This document shows, one piece after another, positions 41,678 to 50,712 of a stretch of DNA of 64,000 nucleotides. This DNA comes from RYN-230 sp963760405 (GTDB lineage: Bacteria; Actinomycetota; Actinomycetes; Streptosporangiales; Streptosporangiaceae), in the NCBI GenBank assembly GCA_963760405.1, contig CAVXCV010000006.1, forward strand, positions 62,001-126,000, in the 5' to 3' direction. Numbering within the stretch: position 1 is the stretch's first letter; the number at the start of each line of letters is the position of its first letter. The notes below the pieces were generated by a model that was not told the DNA's origin, ran no database searches, and saw only the letters and a list, made by a program, of their open reading frames with translations. The translations under genes were made by a program, and so were the position numbers.

Positions 41678-42781
41678 ATGCCCCGGATACCGGCCGGGAG
41701 CGAAGGGGCTGGCAGCGACCTGGACGCCACGACCAGCGGAACGCTCGCCCCCGGCTCGCCCACGGCACGGCCAGCGGGAGGCGGCCCCAGGCTGGTCAAG
41801 ATCATGCTGGTCAGCCTGGTCATCACGGTGGTCCTGCTCGGCCTGCGCGGCGGTTTCGCGCTGCACGGCTGGCGGGGCCGCTACCACCACGATGGCGTCC
41901 CGATCGCGGTGGCACTGGAGGTCTTCCTGGCCGCGCTGCTCGTCGTGGTCATCGTCCGCGGGCGCCGGTCCCGGGGCGCGCCCGCGGACATGCTGGCCGC
42001 GCGGCTGCGTGCGGCACTGCGGCCGCTGCTGGCCGGCGGGCTGATCGTGATCCCGGTCGTGCTGCTGCTGTCCGCGCCGCTGCACGGCCACGTCGTCCTC
42101 CCCCGGCGGCCGCATAGCCTGCAGCCGACCAGTCAGCCCGTGCCGTCCTTCCGGTCGCAGCCGCCGGCCGTGGCCCGCTCCTTCCACGTCCCGCTGACTG
42201 ACGTGCTCTATGCCGTGCTGGGCGTGGTACTGCTCGCTGGCATCGCGGCCTGCGTCATCGCGCTGCGGCGGCGCACCGAGGCCGAGGCAGCGCCGCCGGC
42301 GGGCGACGCCTCGCTGGCCGATGGCCAGCGAGCCGGCCTGCGCGATGCCGTGGAATCCGGCCGCCGGGCGCTGGTCCAGCTGGACGATGCCCGCGCCGCG
42401 ATCATCGCGTGCTACCTGGCCATGGAAGGCAGCCTGGCCGCCGCCGGGGCGGCCCGGACCCGGGCGGACACTCCGGGTGAGTTCCTGGCCCGGGCGGTCG
42501 CCGACGGCCTGGTTCACGGCGCCGCGGCCGGCCAGCTGACCAGCCTGTTCTATGAGGCCCGCTTCTCCGGGCACGAGATGACGGGCGCGCAGCGGGGCGC
42601 CGCCGAAGTGGCCCTGCGGCAGCTTGCCGCCGATCTCAGCGAGGCACCCGCCGGGACAGCACCCGCCGCGGGGACCGCGCCGGGCGTTCCCGCCCCCGGC
42701 GAGGCCGCCTCCAGCGGCGGCACATCGAGCGGCGGCACATCGAGCGGGAACGCCTCGGGCCGGGCCGGAGACCAGCCGTGA
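41678..42781 (+). CDS. DUF4129-domain membrane protein
   Basis: 367 residues. There are four hydrophobic segments (47-65, VAIALEVFLAALLVVVIV-like, LLAGGLIVIPVVLLLSAPL, VLYAVLGVVLLAGIAACVIA). The cytosolic DUF4129 domain follows (about 240-330; AIIACYLAMEGSLAAAGAAR, TPGEFLARAVADGL, LTSLFYEARFSGHEMT). A low-complexity GGTSS tail is encoded by a 15-bp repeat. DUF4129 proteins accompany MoxR and DUF58 genes, as here. It is the first gene of that operon and overlaps the next start by 4 bp. Confidence 0.88.
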   Translation: MPRIPAGSEGAGSDLDATTSGTLAPGSPTARPAGGGPRLVKIMLVSLVITVVLLGLRGGFALHGWRGRYHHDGVPIAVALEVFLAALLVVVIVRGRRSRGAPADMLAARLRAALRPLLAGGLIVIPVVLLLSAPLHGHVVLPRRPHSLQPTSQPVPSFRSQPPAVARSFHVPLTDVLYAVLGVVLLAGIAACVIALRRRTEAEAAPPAGDASLADGQRAGLRDAVESGRRALVQLDDARAAIIACYLAMEGSLAAAGAARTRADTPGEFLARAVADGLVHGAAAGQLTSLFYEARFSGHEMTGAQRGAAEVALRQLAADLSEAPAGTAPAAGTAPGVPAPGEAASSGGTSSGGTSSGNASGRAGDQP

Positions 42782-43332
42782 ATGGCCGGGTGCAGAGCCC
42801 CTGGCGCGGCGCCCTGCCCGAGATCTGCGTCGCCGGGGCCAGCGTGGCCGCCACCGCCGCGGCCGGCTACGCGCTGGCTGGCCCGGGCGCGATGGCGCTG
42901 GTCGCCGTGCTGGCCGCCGCCTGCGTGCTGGGCTTCCTGCGTACCCTGGTCCCGCCGCAGCGGCCGCGGCCCGGCGGCACCGATCTGGCCGGCCCCGACC
43001 CGGCAGTCCCCAGCCCAGCGGTGGCGTCCTATTCGGGTTACTGGCGCCGCGAATCCCGGGTGGCTGATGCCCAGGCCTCGATCGGCGCTTATGAGGCTGG
43101 CCTGCGCCCACAGCTGGAGCACCTGCTCGCCTCCCGGCTGGCCGAGCGGCATGGCATCAGCCTGTACGACGACCCGGCTGCGGCGCGGCGGGCGTTCACC
43201 CAGGGCCAGCCCAGCTCCGCTGACCTGTGGGACTGGATCGATCCGGCCCGCCCCGCCCCCACCGTGCACGACCAGCCGGGTATCCCGCGCCGCACGCTGA
43301 CCCGGCTCATTGACCGACTGGAGCGACTGTGA
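42778..43332 (+). CDS. Membrane protein of the MoxR/DUF58 operon
   Basis: GTG start overlapping the DUF4129 stop; 184 residues. Two adjacent hydrophobic helices near the N-terminus (VAGASVAATAAAGYALAGPG, ALVAVLAAACVLGFL) are followed by a cytosolic helical part (SYSGYWRRESRVADAQASIG, LRPQLEHLLASRLAERHGIS). This small gene is found between DUF4129 and MoxR in many actinobacterial clusters; its role is unknown. Confidence 0.82.
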   Translation: MNGRVQSPWRGALPEICVAGASVAATAAAGYALAGPGAMALVAVLAAACVLGFLRTLVPPQRPRPGGTDLAGPDPAVPSPAVASYSGYWRRESRVADAQASIGAYEAGLRPQLEHLLASRLAERHGISLYDDPAAARRAFTQGQPSSADLWDWIDPARPAPTVHDQPGIPRRTLTRLIDRLERL

Positions 43333-44312
43333 CTGAACCCAGCATGGCCCCGGAGCGGGCGGCACAGCGCTGCGCCCAGATCCTGGCGGAGGTCGAGCGG
43401 GCGGTGGTAGGGCACCGCCGGGCCCTGGAGCTCGTCATGATCGGGATCCTGGCCAGCGGGCACATCCTGCTCGAAGACCTGCCCGGCCTGGGCAAGACGC
43501 TGATCGCCAGGTCCTTCGCCCGGGCGCTCGGCCTGGACTTCGCCCGTATCCAGTTCACCCCGGACCTGCTGCCGTCGGACGTGGTGGGCGCACCCATGTA
43601 CGACCAGCGGACCGGGGAGATGCGGTTCCGGCCCGGACCCGTGTTCACCCAGCTGCTGCTCGCGGACGAGATCAACCGGACGCCGCCGAAAACGCAGGCA
43701 GCGCTGCTCGAGGCCATGGGCGAGGGCCAGGTCAGCATGGACGGGCAGACCCGGCCGCTGCCGCAGCCGTTCGTCGTGCTGGCCACCGACAACCCGATTG
43801 AGTACGAGGGCACCTACGAGCTACCCGAAGCCCAGCTCGACCGGTTCCTGCTCCGCCTGCGGCTGGGCTACCTGGACCGCGCGGACGAAGCCGAGATGCT
43901 GCAGCGGCGGCTGGACCGGCGGGCCGAGAACGCCGTCCTGAACCAGGTCATCAACGCACCTGAACTGCTGGCCATGCGGTCCTCGCTGGAGGAGGTTCAG
44001 GTATCGGCCGACCTGGTGGACTACGCCGTGGCGCTGGTCCGGGCCACCCGGGAGCACCAGCAGATCCAGGTGGGCGCCAGCCCGCGCGGTGGCCTCGCGC
44101 TCATCCAGCTGGCCCGCGGCCAGGCGCTGCTGCAGCTGCGTGACTACGTGATCCCTGATGACATCAAGAGCGTCGCCGTGCCCGCCCTCGCGCACCGGAT
44201 CACCCTTCGCCCGGAACTCTGGGTGCGCCAGGTCAGGCCAGATGACATCGTGGCCACGCTGCTCGCGAACGTGCCCACGCCGCAGACCGACCCGTCCGCT
44301 GCCCATGCCTGA
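43329..44312 (+). CDS. MoxR-family AAA+ ATPase
   Basis: 327 residues. Walker A LEDLPGLGKT, Walker B LLLADEINR, sensor 1 VLATDNPIEYEGTYELPEAQ with the conserved Asp-Asn-Pro-Ile-Glu and LDRFLLRLRLGY, then a C-terminal lid (SPRGGLALIQLARGQALLQL, VIPDDIKSVAVPALAHRI). This is the standard MoxR proper subgroup that works with DUF58/VWA proteins in envelope stress or assembly. Its sequence is clearly different from the AAA+ at 16007. Confidence 0.95.
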   Translation: MTEPSMAPERAAQRCAQILAEVERAVVGHRRALELVMIGILASGHILLEDLPGLGKTLIARSFARALGLDFARIQFTPDLLPSDVVGAPMYDQRTGEMRFRPGPVFTQLLLADEINRTPPKTQAALLEAMGEGQVSMDGQTRPLPQPFVVLATDNPIEYEGTYELPEAQLDRFLLRLRLGYLDRADEAEMLQRRLDRRAENAVLNQVINAPELLAMRSSLEEVQVSADLVDYAVALVRATREHQQIQVGASPRGGLALIQLARGQALLQLRDYVIPDDIKSVAVPALAHRITLRPELWVRQVRPDDIVATLLANVPTPQTDPSAAHA

Positions 44313-44390
44313 CCTGCCCGCCACCGGCCGCCCCGGCCGGCCAGGGCCACTGGTCCGGCCGCGGCGCAGCAGGCCGGCCCAGATCAGGCG

Positions 44391-45632
44391 ATGACGGTGC
44401 GGTTGCGCTGGACGTTGTCGGCGCACGCCCGGCGGCTGCTCACCCTGGCGCTGGCCAGCCTGGTCATCGCCGTGGTCACCCGGCGCGGCGAGTTCGCCGG
44501 GGTGGCTGCTCCGGCCCTGCTGCTGCTGGCCACCTGGCGGCGGGCGCGTCCGGCCCGGCTCCAGGCCACGACCGAGCTCAGCGCCACCCGGATGATCGAA
44601 GGCGAGCAAGCGGCCGTGACAATCTCGCTCAGCGATCCCGGGGAGCACACGGTGGACGCGTCGCTGCATCCGGCGCATGCGATCGCGGCACAGCCCGGCA
44701 GCGTCTCTGGCGGTGCCGGGCCCCAGGTCGGGCTGCCTTTCCTGGCCACCCGGTGGGGGCGGCGGCGGATCGGCACGGTGCAGCTCACCCTGCGCGACCG
44801 GTGGCGGCTGGCCGAAGGCGGCGCGGCGATCGGGCTGCCGTCGGTGGACTGCTACCCGCGCCCGGCTGCCCAGCGCACCCGGGTCATCCTCAGCCGCCTG
44901 CCGCAGCGGCTGGGCGAGCACACGGCCCGCGCCGCTGGCGAGGGCGCCGAGTTCGGCGGAGTGCGCGAGTACGTGCCCGGCGACCGGCAGCGCAGCATCA
45001 ACTGGCCGGCCACCACCCGGCGCGGGCGGCTGCAGGTGAACACGTTCCAGGCGGAACGCTCCCAGGACGTGATCATCCTGGTGGACACCACCTGGGAAGG
45101 CGGCGATCCGTCGCACAGCGTGCTGGACACCGCGATGCGCGGCGCCGCGGCCGCGGCCCGTGCCTATCTGGCGGCCAGGGACCGGGTGGGCTTCATCACC
45201 TACCGGTACCGCGCCCGGTGGCTGCCCCCGGGCCTCGGCGAACGGCAGTACTACCGGATCGCCGAGGCCATGCTGGCCCAGGATCTGGGCTGGTCGGACG
45301 CGGGATTCTCGCGGCTGCCCCGGGCGGCGCTGCCACCGGGCGCGCTGATCCTGGTGTTCACCCCGCTGGTCAACCCCCGGCTGGTCGAGACCCTCCGGGA
45401 CCTGCGCCAGCGCGGCTTCCCGGTGCTGGTCATCGACGTGCTCCACGGTGACCCGCCGACCGGCCGGGGCGAAGTGGCCCGGCTGGCCCGCCGGGTGTGG
45501 CGGATGGAGCAGCAGGCCATCCGGTTCTCCCTGCGCGAGCTCGGCATCCCGGTACTGCACTGGGACGGCGAGCAGAGCCTGGACCTGACCCTGGCCCCGT
45601 ACCGGCGGCGCGTCATGGTGGCCCGCCGGTGA
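44391..45632 (+). CDS. DUF58-domain protein
   Basis: 413 residues, 78 bp after MoxR. Two N-terminal helices (LTLALASLVIAVVTR and FAGVAAPALLLLATW) precede a beta-rich region. The DUF58 signature FGGVREYVPGDRQRSINWPA is followed by a degenerate VWA fold (VIILVDTTWEGG, ILVFTPLVNPRLVETLRDLR). It is the MoxR partner. The GTG of the next gene overlaps its stop. Confidence 0.93.
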   Translation: MTVRLRWTLSAHARRLLTLALASLVIAVVTRRGEFAGVAAPALLLLATWRRARPARLQATTELSATRMIEGEQAAVTISLSDPGEHTVDASLHPAHAIAAQPGSVSGGAGPQVGLPFLATRWGRRRIGTVQLTLRDRWRLAEGGAAIGLPSVDCYPRPAAQRTRVILSRLPQRLGEHTARAAGEGAEFGGVREYVPGDRQRSINWPATTRRGRLQVNTFQAERSQDVIILVDTTWEGGDPSHSVLDTAMRGAAAAARAYLAARDRVGFITYRYRARWLPPGLGERQYYRIAEAMLAQDLGWSDAGFSRLPRAALPPGALILVFTPLVNPRLVETLRDLRQRGFPVLVIDVLHGDPPTGRGEVARLARRVWRMEQQAIRFSLRELGIPVLHWDGEQSLDLTLAPYRRRVMVARR

Positions 45633-46291
45633 CCGCGCCCCCAGCCACCCCGCGCCCAGCCAGCCCGCGCCGCGTCAGCCCGGGGCCAGTGCCGGTGCTG
45701 GCGGCGTTGCGGGAAGCCTGGCGGCACAGCCGGGCCCGGCTGATGGCCACCGCCGGGCTGCTCGGCGCCGCCTGCGTGGCCTGGGCCGCGGTACCGGTCC
45801 GGGCGGCCGGCCCCGCCGGGCCCGCGCTCGTGGTGGTCGCCGCCTGCTGCGTGGCCGCGGGGACCGGGCAGCTCGCCGTGGCCACGCTGCCCGAGCCGGA
45901 CCCGCACAACTACTCCGGGATACCCGGCCGGGCCGGCCAGTGGTTCCTGGCCCAGCTGCGCCAGGTGCCCTGGGCGGAAGGCACTGTGCTCGCCGCGCTG
46001 GTCCTGGAGGTGCTGCACCCGGCCCGGCCCTGGCACACCGCCGTGCTCGGCGTGGCGCTCCTCGGTTACCTGCTGGGCACTCACCTGGCCGAAGCGGACC
46101 CGGCCCAGGGGACCGCCGGCCGTGTGCTGCGGGCCCAGCTGCCGGTGCTGGCCGCCGGGCTCGGGCTGCTGGTGCTGGCGGCGGCGTCCACCCTGCTGCC
46201 GGGCGCTGGCACCGGCGCGGCCGGCGCCTGGCTGCGTACCCTGGCGGCGCTGGCCGCAGTGCTCGCAGCCGGCCTCGCCCTGCCCGTCTGA
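45629..46291 (+). CDS. Integral membrane protein ending the MoxR/DUF58 operon
   Basis: GTG 45629 overlaps the DUF58 stop (GTGA); 220 residues with about six hydrophobic helices (LMATAGLLGAACVAWAAVPV, ALVVVAACCVAAGTGQLAVA, TVLAALVLEVLHP, AVLGVALLGYLLGTHLAEAD, VLAAGLGLLVLAAASTLLPG and the C-terminal helix). Position and overlap point to the same envelope-associated complex. No enzyme motif is seen. Short 14-bp CCTGCCCGTCAGCG duplications follow the stop. Confidence 0.8.
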   Translation: MTAPPATPRPASPRRVSPGPVPVLAALREAWRHSRARLMATAGLLGAACVAWAAVPVRAAGPAGPALVVVAACCVAAGTGQLAVATLPEPDPHNYSGIPGRAGQWFLAQLRQVPWAEGTVLAALVLEVLHPARPWHTAVLGVALLGYLLGTHLAEADPAQGTAGRVLRAQLPVLAAGLGLLVLAAASTLLPGAGTGAAGAWLRTLAALAAVLAAGLALPV

Positions 46292-46341
46292 TCCTGCCCG
46301 TCAGCGCCCTGCCCGTCAGCGCCCTGCCCGCCTGATCCGGC

Positions 46342-48195
46342 CTACCGGCCCACCGCATACCCCTGCATGCCACGCGCGTTCGCCGCCCCGTAGAGCAGGC
46401 CGTCCGCCCGGGCGACCGCGCTGACCCGGCCGAGTGACCAGGGCGGCCGGACGGTGACCTGATGGCCGCGGGCGCGCAGCCCGGCCACGGCCTCCGGGCC
46501 GATCCGCTCCTCCGCGTCCATGGCCAGCGGCCAGGACGCGCGGGGGAAGAACGACGACGGGAAGTGCCTGCTGTGGAAGGCCGGGGCGTCGATCGCCTCC
46601 TGCAGGTTCATCCCGAACAGCACGTGGTTGAGGAAGAAGGACAGCGTCCACTGGTCCTGCTGGTCCCCGCCAGGGGTGCCGAAGGACAGGTACGGTTCCC
46701 CGCCGCGCAGCACCAGGCCCGGGGACAGCGTGGTCCGCGGCCGCTTGCCCGGTGCCAGGGTGTTCGGCAGGCCCGGGGTCAGCGTGAACATCTGCGCCCG
46801 GGTGCCCAGGCAGAAGCCGAGGCCGGGGATGACGGGTGAGCTCTGCAGCCAGCCACCACTGGGCGTCACCGACACCAGGTTGCCGAACTGATCCGCGACA
46901 TCCAGGTGGCAGGTGTCGCCCGGGGCAGGCCGGGCGCCCGCGTGCCGGCCCTGGCCGGTCACGTCCCAGGCAGGCCGCGCGCGGGCGCCGGATTCCTCCG
47001 AAGCCGGCTCCGCCGCGCTGGCCCACTCCGGGATCGTTATCCCGCCGGTGGCGTAGCCGGGCAGCCGGGGCTGCGCCCCGCCGGGACAGCCCGGCCGCAA
47101 GTCCGCGGAGGCGGCGGGGCCGACCAGCGCCTGCCGTTGCGTTGTGTAGTCGTCGGAGAGCAGGGCGGTCAGCGGAATCTCAGCGAACCTGGGGTCGCCG
47201 TACCAGGCCTCGCGGTCGGCAAAGGCCAGCTTGGCGCACTCCACCACGGTGTGGATGAGCTCCGTGCTGCCCGGTGCCAGGCCCGCCACGCCGAGCCGGT
47301 CGAGCAGGGCCAGCTGCTGCAGGAAGACCGGGCCCTGCCCCCACGGCCCGGTCTTGCACACGGTCAGCCCGGCGAAGTCACGGGTCGCCGGCTGCTCCGG
47401 CCGGGCCCGCCAGGCCGCCAGGTCCGGGGCAGCGAGCAGGGCCCGGTGTCGCTCCCCGGTGACGTCCATGACCTCGGTCCCGGCCAGGTAGGAGCTGATC
47501 GCCTCGGCCACGAAGCCCTGGTAGAACGCCCGCCGCGCGGCCTCGATCTGGATGTCCCGGACGGGGCCCGCCGCCTCGGCCTCGTCCAGGATGCGCTGGT
47601 AGGTCGCGGCCAGGGCTGGATTCCGGAAACGCACACCTGGTGCTGGGACACCGTCGGCCAGGTAGATCTCGGCCGAGGTCGGCCAGTGCTCACGGAACAC
47701 CTGCTCAGCCGAGGCAATGCCGGCGCTCACCCCGGCAGTGACCGGGTAGCCGTCCCGGGCGTAGCCGATCGCGTACTGCATGACCGAGCGCAGTGGCAGG
47801 CGGCCGTGCTGCTCCAGGAGCAGCAGCCAGGTGCCGAACGCGGCGGGCACGCACGCGGCGAGCAGGCCGTTGCCCGGCACCAGGTCGAGGCCCAGCGCGC
47901 TGAACGCGGACAGGGTGGCGGCGGCGGGCGCAGGGCCCTGGCCGTCCAGCACGAAAGCCCCGCTGCGCTGGCTGGCGTCGTAGCCGATCACCGGCGCCTC
48001 ACCGCCGAGCCCGTTCATGTGCGGCTCGACGACCTGCAGCACCAGGCCGGCCGCGACCGCGGCGTCGAATGCGGTGCCGCCATCTTCCAGCACCGCCATC
48101 CCGGCCGCCGATGCCAGCCAGTGCGTCGAGGCGACCATGCCAAAGGTGCCCGCCAGCTGCGGCCTGGTGGTGAACGATGAGCCTTGCGGCAGCAT
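46342..48195 (-). CDS. ggt: Gamma-glutamyltransferase-family protein (Ntn hydrolase)
   Basis: 617 residues from ATG 48195; no clear signal peptide, unlike periplasmic GGT. The large-subunit half shows MVASTHWLASAAGMAVLEDG, NGLGGEAPVIGYDA and LELIHTVVECAKLAFADREA. The autocatalytic Thr is in GDTCHLDVADQFGN, then SVTPSGGWLQSSPVIPGLGF, KRPRTTLSPGLVL, FGTPGGDQQDQ. Features such as THWLASAAG and TCHLD fit cytosolic YwrD/acylase-like GGTs, so cephalosporin-acylase or glutathione hydrolysis is possible. It is divergent from a lipoprotein gene. Confidence 0.9.
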   Translation of the reverse strand: MLPQGSSFTTRPQLAGTFGMVASTHWLASAAGMAVLEDGGTAFDAAVAAGLVLQVVEPHMNGLGGEAPVIGYDASQRSGAFVLDGQGPAPAAATLSAFSALGLDLVPGNGLLAACVPAAFGTWLLLLEQHGRLPLRSVMQYAIGYARDGYPVTAGVSAGIASAEQVFREHWPTSAEIYLADGVPAPGVRFRNPALAATYQRILDEAEAAGPVRDIQIEAARRAFYQGFVAEAISSYLAGTEVMDVTGERHRALLAAPDLAAWRARPEQPATRDFAGLTVCKTGPWGQGPVFLQQLALLDRLGVAGLAPGSTELIHTVVECAKLAFADREAWYGDPRFAEIPLTALLSDDYTTQRQALVGPAASADLRPGCPGGAQPRLPGYATGGITIPEWASAAEPASEESGARARPAWDVTGQGRHAGARPAPGDTCHLDVADQFGNLVSVTPSGGWLQSSPVIPGLGFCLGTRAQMFTLTPGLPNTLAPGKRPRTTLSPGLVLRGGEPYLSFGTPGGDQQDQWTLSFFLNHVLFGMNLQEAIDAPAFHSRHFPSSFFPRASWPLAMDAEERIGPEAVAGLRARGHQVTVRPPWSLGRVSAVARADGLLYGAANARGMQGYAVGR

Positions 48196-48310
48196 CAGTG
48201 CTCCCGGGGTTGGGACGCAGCGCAACCAGCCCGGCCGCGGGTGCGTCGTAAGAGGCAGGACATACACGGGGTGACGACCAGTGACCCCGCAGCAACAAGG
48301 GACTCCGCAC

Positions 48311-48979
48311 ATGACATCATCCGCGCGCGCGGGCCGCCGGGCCAGCGCCTGCGCTACCTTGCTCAGCCTCACCGCCCTCGCGGCCGGCTGCGCATCGACG
48401 GGTTCCGGTGCCGCGGGCAGCCCGGCCACCGCGTCGTCGCCTGCCCAGGCCAGCTCGTCCGCCAGCACCCCGGGGGGCAGCAGCCCGACCGGAGGATCCA
48501 CCACCCCGTCCTCGGTGACGGCCTGCTCGTCGTCCGACCTGAGCGCGGCGGTGCCGGCTGGCCAGGGCGGGGCGGCGGCCGGTAGCGCCTACTACCCGCT
48601 GAACTTCACCAACACCTCGCACGCCGCGTGCTCCCTGTACGGGTACCCGGGCGTCTCGTTCGTGTCCGGTCCATCCGGCAGCCAGATCGGTGCGGCCGCC
48701 ACCCGGAACCCGGCGGTCACCCCGGCCACGGTCACGCTGGCCCCGGGGGCGGCCGCTCATGTCACGATCCGGGTGGTGGACGCGCTGAACTACAGCAAGT
48801 CCGCGTGCAAGCCGGTGACCGCGAACTGGCTCAAGGTGTTCCCGCCCGGCCAGTTCACCGCCCTGTACGTGAAGTTCTCCGCCCTCACCTGCTCGGCCAC
48901 GCTGCCCGCCCAGATCGGCAGCCCGCTCAGCGTGGACGCGGTCAAGGGCGGCCAGGGTGTGCCAGGCCAGGGCTTGTAA
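48311..48979 (+). CDS. DUF4232-domain lipoprotein
   Basis: 222 residues from ATG 48311 (GTG 48281 is further up). The signal peptide has a twin-basic start and lipobox LAAGC, so it is exported and lipid-anchored. A Ser/Gly/Pro linker is followed by the DUF4232 immunoglobulin-like domain: AYYPLNFTNTSHAACSLYGY, GYPGVSFVSGPSG, ATVTLAPGAAAHVTIRVVDA and a paired-Cys C-terminus (SACKP, LTCSA). It is a common actinobacterial surface protein of unknown function. Confidence 0.9.
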   Translation: MTSSARAGRRASACATLLSLTALAAGCASTGSGAAGSPATASSPAQASSSASTPGGSSPTGGSTTPSSVTACSSSDLSAAVPAGQGGAAAGSAYYPLNFTNTSHAACSLYGYPGVSFVSGPSGSQIGAAATRNPAVTPATVTLAPGAAAHVTIRVVDALNYSKSACKPVTANWLKVFPPGQFTALYVKFSALTCSATLPAQIGSPLSVDAVKGGQGVPGQGL

Positions 48980-49033
48980 CGCCATTGGGACCCCGCGCCC
49001 GCGGTGGCCGCGGATCCCTGTAGCGTCGCGCCT

Positions 49034-50560
49034 ATGACGGACGACCTCCCAGCACGCGTACGCGCCGTCTGCGACCTCGACGTCGCCGATGTGCGCGAGT
49101 ACAGCGGGCGGCACGAGTACGACGGCCGGATCCAGGACCTCTCCCCCGCCGGGGTGCGGGCCGGCCTGGCCCGGCTGGCCGGGACCGCGGCGGCCGGCCC
49201 GCTCGATGACCCGCACGACGAGGCCCACCTGGCCGCGTTCGAGACCCGGGCCCGGGTGGTGTACGGGGACCTGGAACTGCACCGGCGCAACCCGCTGCTG
49301 CACCTGGCCGAGATGGACCTGGCCTGCTACGACCGGGAGTACGCACCCGCGGCCGAGCGGGACCGGGCCCGGCTCGACCACCTCGCCGCCTGGCCGCAGG
49401 CGGTGGACGCCGCGGTGGCCGCGCTGGACCAGGTGAACGCCCCCGTCGCCACCGCGCTGCTCGGCGGGATCCGGGGGCTGGCCGCGGGCATCCCGGCTGG
49501 CGCCCCGGCCGCGGCGGCGGCGGCGGCCGCGCACGCCAGGCTGGTGCAGCACGTGGAACGCGCGGCCAGCGACGGCGATCCCGACCCTGCCCTGGGCGCC
49601 GCCGGGCTGAGCTCGCTGATGGGCGGAGCGGACGCCATCGAGGTCGATCTGGGCCGGCTCGCCGGGCGCGCCGATGCGGAGCGGGACCGGTTGCTGGCCC
49701 GGCTCGCCGCCGACTGCGCCCGGATCGACGCCAGCCGGCCCGCCCTGGACGTGGCCCGGGAACTGGTCCGCGACCATCCGGCCCCGGATGAGGTGATCGA
49801 CGTCGCCCGGTACTGGACGGCCCAGGCCATCGAATTCACCCAGCAGCGCGACCTGGTGCCTTACCACGATGGGATCTGCCTGGTCGGCCCGGCGCCGGAA
49901 TCCCGCCGCTGGGCGATGGCGATGCTCTCCCCGGCCGCACCGGGCGAGCCGGAAAGCCCGTCCTGGTTCTACGTCACGCCGCCTGACGCGTCCTGGCCGG
50001 AACAGGCGACCGAGCAGTGGCTGGAGGTGTTCAGCGCGACCACCTTGCCCAGCATCGCCGTGCATGAAGTAGCCCCCGGGCACTTCTCGCACGGCCGGGC
50101 CCTGCGCCGGGCGACGGGCCCGGTGCGCCGGACGCTGCACTCGTCCGCGTTCGTCGAAGGCTGGGCGCACTACGCCGAGGAACTCTGCGTCGAGGAGGGC
50201 TTCCGCAAGGAGGACCCCCGGTTCGCGATCGGCATCTGGCTGGAGGCGCTGGTCCGGGTGACCCGGCTGGCCTGCGCGATCGGCGTGCACACGGCGGGCA
50301 TGACGGTCGAGGAGGGAGCCCGCAGGTTCGAGGCGGACACCCACCTGGCCGGCCCGGCCGCGCTGTCCGAGGCCCGGCGAGCCACCTTCGACCCGACCTA
50401 CGGCCGGTACACCTGGGGCAAGCTGCTGATCATGGACCTGCGCGAGCAGGCCCGGCAGCGGTGGGGCAGCGACTTCAGCCTGCTCCGGCTGCATACCGCG
50501 CTGATGGACCTCGGCTCGCCGCCGCTGGGCTTGCTCGGCACCGCCCTGGACCGCGGCTGA
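49034..50560 (+). CDS. DUF885-family metallopeptidase-like protein
   Basis: 508 residues from ATG 49034; no signal peptide. The DUF885 zinc motif HEVAPGH is at 344-350, with the downstream FVEGWAHYAEEL supplying the second Glu. Upstream, TPPDASWPEQATEQWLEV and the helical N-terminal half are family-like. Members are soluble peptidases or carboxypeptidase-like enzymes of unknown substrate. It ends in GKLLIMDLREQARQRWGSDF, the typical C-terminal block. Confidence 0.9.
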   Translation: MTDDLPARVRAVCDLDVADVREYSGRHEYDGRIQDLSPAGVRAGLARLAGTAAAGPLDDPHDEAHLAAFETRARVVYGDLELHRRNPLLHLAEMDLACYDREYAPAAERDRARLDHLAAWPQAVDAAVAALDQVNAPVATALLGGIRGLAAGIPAGAPAAAAAAAAHARLVQHVERAASDGDPDPALGAAGLSSLMGGADAIEVDLGRLAGRADAERDRLLARLAADCARIDASRPALDVARELVRDHPAPDEVIDVARYWTAQAIEFTQQRDLVPYHDGICLVGPAPESRRWAMAMLSPAAPGEPESPSWFYVTPPDASWPEQATEQWLEVFSATTLPSIAVHEVAPGHFSHGRALRRATGPVRRTLHSSAFVEGWAHYAEELCVEEGFRKEDPRFAIGIWLEALVRVTRLACAIGVHTAGMTVEEGARRFEADTHLAGPAALSEARRATFDPTYGRYTWGKLLIMDLREQARQRWGSDFSLLRLHTALMDLGSPPLGLLGTALDRG

Positions 50561-50699
50561 CCCACCCTGTCCCGGGCCCGCCCCCTTCCCGGGACCCGCC
50601 TGCCCCGGGGCGGGATGGGTCTTTTGGTGCGTGGGAGGCGTCTGATAGTCCGGGCGTCCCGCCCGGGGGCTTGATCCTGGGTGCTGTGCGAGACATTAT

Positions 50700-50712
50700 T
50701 TGACTATGTCAA
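50700..50712. promoter_or_regulatory. TTGAC-TAT-GTCAA inverted repeat covering the MarR-GNAT start
   Basis: Perfect 5-bp arms around TAT include the ATG start codon at 50706. No Shine-Dalgarno precedes that ATG, and an AT-rich ACATTATT lies just upstream, so the mRNA may be leaderless with the operator at its first bases. Such a site would give tight autorepression by the MarR domain it encodes. Confidence 0.55.

Noticed and set aside
48317..50494. 725-codon minus-strand open frame across the DUF4232 and DUF885 genes
   Set aside because: It spans two unrelated well-supported plus-strand genes and has no recognisable domain.
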